7,896 bases of DNA from Salinirussus sp. (lineage in GTDB: Archaea > Halobacteriota > Halobacteria > Halobacteriales > Haloarculaceae). The notes below the pieces were generated by a model, which saw only the letters and a program-made list of their open reading frames with translations, was not told where the DNA came from and searched no databases. Position 1 is the first letter of the stretch; each line of letters starts with the position of its first letter. A program made the translations under genes and the position numbers. Shown piece by piece: positions 5,003-7,896 of this stretch. The stretch lies in contig JAQCNN010000127.1 of assembly GCA_028275005.1 (NCBI GenBank), positions 1 to 7,896 of the forward strand, given 5' to 3'.

Positions 5003-6556
5003 CTACTCCTCCAACAGGAGTCGCCGAAGGATACTCCCGTAGGCCGGCCGGGTGACGAGCACGCCGATGAGGACGCCGACGATGGTGACGATGGCAAAGC
5101 CCTGGAGGTCACCGAGACTGAGGACGGCAAGCGGGCTCATCGCGATGATCGTGGTCGCGGCGGCTGCGCCGATCACCCAGAAGGCCTTCCGAAAGCGGTT
5201 CTGGAACACCCGGCCGGTCTTTATCTCCCCGCGCTGGAGCACCTCGTCGGCGATGATCACCAGGTCGTCCACCCCCGTCCCGATGACGGCAATAAAGCCG
5301 GCGATGTGTGAGAGGTCGAGTGCCAGCCCGACGGCGGCCGCGAAGCCGAGCAGGATGAACACCTCGGCGATGGCGGTCCCGAGCATCGGCACCGCGACCT
5401 TTGGCTCGCGGTAGCGGTAGAAGATAACGCCCGTGACCGTCAGCCACGCGGCCAGCCCCGTCAGCAGCGCCAGCGGCTTGAACGCCTGGGCGAGGCTCGG
5501 GGCGAGAAACAGCTGTGACTGGATGTCGAGTTCGGTCGGTAACGCCCCCGACTCGAGGTTGAGCTTCAGGTTCTGGGCCTCCTCGAACGCCCGGGTGTTC
5601 ATGCTGAAGCCGCGGGTCTGGAGGAAGGGCACGTCCCCGTCGGGCCCGGGCCGCAGGTCGCCTGCCAGGCCCGCACTCATATCGGCGGCGTAGGTCACCT
5701 CCCCGTCGACGACGGTCAGCAGACAGTAGCCGGGGTCACCGGTCCCGTTGTAGGCCGCCTCCTGGTCGCAGCCGTTGACGCCCGGGCCGGTAAAGCCAAA
5801 CTCCTGCATGTCGTTCGTGAAGTCCGTCGCGGCGGACTCGGTCAGCGTCACCGGCACCCGCGGCGGGCTCCCCTGACTCGCCTGCTGGGCCGGTCGGATC
5901 CCGGCGAAGTCACCCTGTGTCAGCAGTGACGCCCGCCGGGTGACGGTGCCGTTGTCAGTCTCGGCCGGGTAGGTCGCGACGATCTGCACCCGACCGGGCT
6001 GGCCGATGAGCTGTAACACCTCCGACCGGTTCGCGCCCGGCACCTCCGAGACGACGAAGACGTTGCCGGTCCCCGAGGCGACGGTCGTCACCGTGCCGCC
6101 GGTCAGCCCGCCCTGGTTGATCCGCCGCTCCAGAACCTCCGTCGCCACGTCACGGGTCTGCTCGGTGACGCCGGCCCGGATACGCTCGCTCGAGGCGTCG
6201 AGGCCGACCGTCTGTAGCGCCGTCAGGAACTCCGATTCGGTGACGTCCCCGTCGAACGCCTCGACGGTGGCCGTCGACTGGGTGCTCCGGCGGACAGTCA
6301 CGTCGATCTGGTCGAGCCCGAGTTCGGCCGCAACCTGCTGTTCGACCTCGCCGATGTTGTCGGCGGTGACCCCGCCGACGTCCTCGGCGGTCATCCCGAC
6401 TAGGTCGGCACGGAGGCGGGTGCCACCGTCAAGCTCCAGCCCGTACTGGAGGTTCGTCGGCCCCTCCGTCTCGCCCGAGGGGACAAAGAGGAGGACCCCG
6501 CTCGTAACTAACAGCAGGGCGAGCAGGGTGATCCGCCAGTTCTCGCGGAGCTTCAT
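5003..6556 (-). CDS. secD: Preprotein translocase accessory subunit SecD
   Basis: 517 residues. With SecF it forms the membrane complex that assists protein export through SecYE; archaea lack SecA, so its exact energy-coupling role there is less settled. The RND-type layout is visible: TM1 (about 9-25), the DGGTRL motif (43-48), a large external domain (about 30-355), then five membrane segments near 361-380, 388-412, 418-440, 459-478 and 484-503. The motif GTGVDDLVIIADE (426-438) in TM4 corresponds to the conserved charged/polar translocation motif of SecD. The external domain has the protein's only two Cys (263 and 278), which could form a disulfide. The ATG overlaps the secF stop as ATGA, and a GAGGGGG stretch (about 6564-6570) lies at Shine-Dalgarno distance. 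The order secF-secD is the archaeal one, opposite to bacterial secD-secF. Confidence 0.96.
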   Translation of the reverse strand: MKLRENWRITLLALLLVTSGVLLFVPSGETEGPTNLQYGLELDGGTRLRADLVGMTAEDVGGVTADNIGEVEQQVAAELGLDQIDVTVRRSTQSTATVEAFDGDVTESEFLTALQTVGLDASSERIRAGVTEQTRDVATEVLERRINQGGLTGGTVTTVASGTGNVFVVSEVPGANRSEVLQLIGQPGRVQIVATYPAETDNGTVTRRASLLTQGDFAGIRPAQQASQGSPPRVPVTLTESAATDFTNDMQEFGFTGPGVNGCDQEAAYNGTGDPGYCLLTVVDGEVTYAADMSAGLAGDLRPGPDGDVPFLQTRGFSMNTRAFEEAQNLKLNLESGALPTELDIQSQLFLAPSLAQAFKPLALLTGLAAWLTVTGVIFYRYREPKVAVPMLGTAIAEVFILLGFAAAVGLALDLSHIAGFIAVIGTGVDDLVIIADEVLQRGEIKTGRVFQNRFRKAFWVIGAAAATTIIAMSPLAVLSLGDLQGFAIVTIVGVLIGVLVTRPAYGSILRRLLLEE

Positions 6557-7410
6557 TTCGCGACCCCCTCGTACTTGTAGTAGCGTAGCAGGCTCATATT
6601 CAGCAGATAGGTGTTCATGAGGTCGACGGTCAACCCGACGGCGAGGATCAGCCCGACAGCCGGCAACAGCGGGATCGTAAGCACCGCCGAGACCGTCCCC
6701 ATGACGGCCATCGCGGAGATGGAGGTCAGGGTCATCGTCACCCCGGTCCGCCGGGCGCGGTAGGCGCTCTCGTAGAAGCTCCCGCGCCGCCGGAGGATGT
6801 GGTTGTTCAGCAGGATATCTGAGTCCACCGAGTACCCGATGAGCATCAGTAGTGCAGCGACCGCGCCGAGTGTGAGCTCCATCCCCAGGAGGTTCATCAC
6901 CGCGACAGGGATCACGATGTCGGAGAACGCCGAGACGATAACGGCGACCGAGGGGACGAACGTCCGGAACATGAGCCCGACGAGCACGCTCATCCCGAGA
7001 AAGGCAACACCCAGGCCGACCAGCGTCTGCTGTTGGGCGCTCGACCCGAAGGTCGCCGACCGGCTCTGGACCTGTTGGACCTCGTAGCCGGCACCCCGGA
7101 TGAGTTCCTCGATCGCGGCGGTGTCGGTTACCTGTGTCGTGAGAATGAACGTCTCGCCCGAGGCGGGCTGGATGGAGTCGACAGTCACCCCCTGGAACGT
7201 CGCTCGAACCTGCTCGAGGGACGCCCCGGCGGTGAACCGGATCTCGGAGCCGCCGGTAAACGCGAAGCCGAGTTCGACGGGTGTGCCGTCCATCACGTAC
7301 CGGCCGCCGATGACCACGAGCGCGAGGACCAGCACCGCCAGCGGCACCAGCGCTAGCTGGCGGTTGTTGTAGGGCTCGTAGTCGGCGTCCGGCACCGTGA
7401 CATCGACCAT
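6553..7410 (-). CDS. secF: Preprotein translocase accessory subunit SecF
   Basis: 285 residues, the partner of SecD in the Sec export complex. Six membrane segments are visible: TM1 (about 17-36), then after an external domain (37-127, with FAFTGGSEIRFTAG at 49-62) segments near 129-148, 153-174, 181-202, 226-247 and 249-273. The conserved TM4 motif GYSVDSDILLNN (192-203) contains the membrane Asp residues expected of RND-like SecF. The start at ATG 7410 gives a short cytoplasmic N-terminus of about 16 residues and sits 23-30 bases after a TATA-like box. The frame is open further upstream to 7563, but that extension overlaps the preceding gene and lacks family similarity. The stop TGA overlaps the secD ATG, implying translational coupling and roughly equal synthesis of the two subunits. 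Confidence 0.96.
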   Translation of the reverse strand: MVDVTVPDADYEPYNNRQLALVPLAVLVLALVVIGGRYVMDGTPVELGFAFTGGSEIRFTAGASLEQVRATFQGVTVDSIQPASGETFILTTQVTDTAAIEELIRGAGYEVQQVQSRSATFGSSAQQQTLVGLGVAFLGMSVLVGLMFRTFVPSVAVIVSAFSDIVIPVAVMNLLGMELTLGAVAALLMLIGYSVDSDILLNNHILRRRGSFYESAYRARRTGVTMTLTSISAMAVMGTVSAVLTIPLLPAVGLILAVGLTVDLMNTYLLNMSLLRYYKYEGVAK

Positions 7411-7432
7411 GCGCTCCTGTGTGCGACCGGCT

Positions 7433-7440
7433 GGAATAAG
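7433..7440 (-). promoter_or_regulatory. TATA-like box of secFD
   Basis: The minus strand reads CTTATTCC, 23-30 bases before secF ATG 7410. This predicts a transcript starting at or within a few bases of the start codon. An AGGAG follows but is only three bases from the ATG, too close to work well as a Shine-Dalgarno site. Confidence 0.5.
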
Positions 7441-7460
7441 CCTTCGGTAATCGTCTCCCG

Positions 7461-7474
7461 GCCCGTCGCCGGGC
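7461..7474 (-). terminator. Hairpin with GCGA tetraloop after the DUF5812-type gene
   Basis: On the minus strand GCCCG-GCGA-CGGGC makes a perfect 5-bp stem with a GNRA tetraloop, about 28 bases past the stop of the upstream gene and before the secF promoter. No T-run follows. It may mark the end of the upstream transcript, but such GC stems are frequent by chance here. Confidence 0.25.
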
Positions 7475-7501
7475 GGTGTTCGGCCCCGGGACAGCAGCCG
7501 C

Positions 7502-7896
7502 TCAGGGGAGGTAACGCACGCTGAGGACGCCCTCGGCGGCCCGGACCTCGACCCGTCTGACACCCAGCCTGGCCGCCCGGGTCAGCGTCGTCTCGTCCTC
7601 CACCACGTCGGCCGCGGCCTGCTCGGTCCGCTCGGGGGGGACCGAGATGACGTGTACCTCCCCCTCTCCGGCCCGCTCACGGGTAGTCAACTCCCCGACG
7701 TCCTGGTCGGCCGCCAGCTCCCTGGCCTGCTGTGTCGGCTGTTCCGGGCTGTGTTCGACATCGACCGTCCGCCGGTCGCGGAGCTCCGCGACAGTCCAGA
7801 CCACCTCCATCGGGGGCTGGACCGCTAACGTTGCCTCGAGCACCTCGTAGGGCTCCAGGTCGGGGTTCTCGGCGAGCGTATGAACCCCGCCGCTGT
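7502..7896 (-). CDS. Haloarchaeal DUF5812-type protein, N-terminus cut by the window
   Basis: The open frame runs from the window edge to TGA at 7502-7504, giving 130 residues. The visible start SGGVHTLAENPDLEPYEVLEA continues through PPMEVVWTVAEL, GEGEVHVISVP and ends LGVRRVEVRAAEGVLSVRYLP. These segments match what I remember of the DUF5812 family, which in haloarchaea often sits beside secF/secD and the ribonuclease HII gene. An in-frame GTG at 7843 is not the start: family-like sequence (HTLAENPDLEPYEV) continues upstream of it to the edge. The protein is soluble and acidic, and I know no function for it. It is followed after 91 bases by secF on the same strand; a possible hairpin and a TATA-like box in that gap suggest separate transcription, though read-through is possible. 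Confidence 0.8.
   Translation of the reverse strand, partial: SGGVHTLAENPDLEPYEVLEATLAVQPPMEVVWTVAELRDRRTVDVEHSPEQPTQQARELAADQDVGELTTRERAGEGEVHVISVPPERTEQAAADVVEDETTLTRAARLGVRRVEVRAAEGVLSVRYLP

Noticed and set aside
4682..5311. 209-codon plus-strand frame
   Set aside because: It is antisense to the MBL-fold gene and the end of secD and has no family resemblance.
7411..7563. 51-residue N-terminal extension of SecF
   Set aside because: It overlaps the preceding gene, is Arg/Ser/Pro-rich, and precedes a normal SecF N-terminus that has its own promoter spacing.

Overview
This is a GC-rich stretch of a haloarchaeal chromosome. The proteins are strongly acidic (many Asp and Glu, few Lys). Several start codons have an A/T-rich box about 23-30 bases upstream, as expected for leaderless archaeal transcripts. 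Two short genes also match protein families I know only from haloarchaea. Most of the window is ordinary housekeeping sequence. The unusual part is the first 650 bases.

Layout: (1) Positions 1-118 hold the last 38 codons of a photolyase gene. It ends at an amber codon, but recognisable photolyase tail sequence continues in the same frame to a TGA at 221-223. (2) Positions 199-423 hold three tandem copies of a 75-bp element, with a degenerate copy before and a fragment after. (3) A strong TATA box at 518-525 is followed by a possible 24-codon leader ORF. A second TATA-like box and a clear Shine-Dalgarno site then precede the superoxide dismutase gene (646-1257, +), which ends near an oligo-T terminator. 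(4) Converging on it from the minus strand are an FMN-dependent alpha-hydroxy-acid oxidase resembling lactate 2-monooxygenase, a VOC/glyoxalase-fold protein and a soluble PAS-type histidine kinase. Each has its own possible promoter. (5) Divergent from the kinase is a short DUF5827-type gene (4061-4324, +). (6) The rest is minus strand. In transcription order it holds a DUF5812-type gene cut by the window edge, secF, secD (4-base ATGA overlap with secF) and a metallo-beta-lactamase-fold hydrolase.

How the genes relate: SecF and SecD are the paired membrane accessory subunits of the Sec protein-export channel, and the overlap suggests coupled translation. Photolyase and superoxide dismutase are both stress-protection enzymes, against UV damage and superoxide, but they are separated by the repeat array and appear to be independent units. 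I see no mobile element, CRISPR array, tRNA or rRNA, and no coherent new multi-gene system. The best leads are the interrupted photolyase C-terminus, the repeat array growing out of it, and the leader region of sod.
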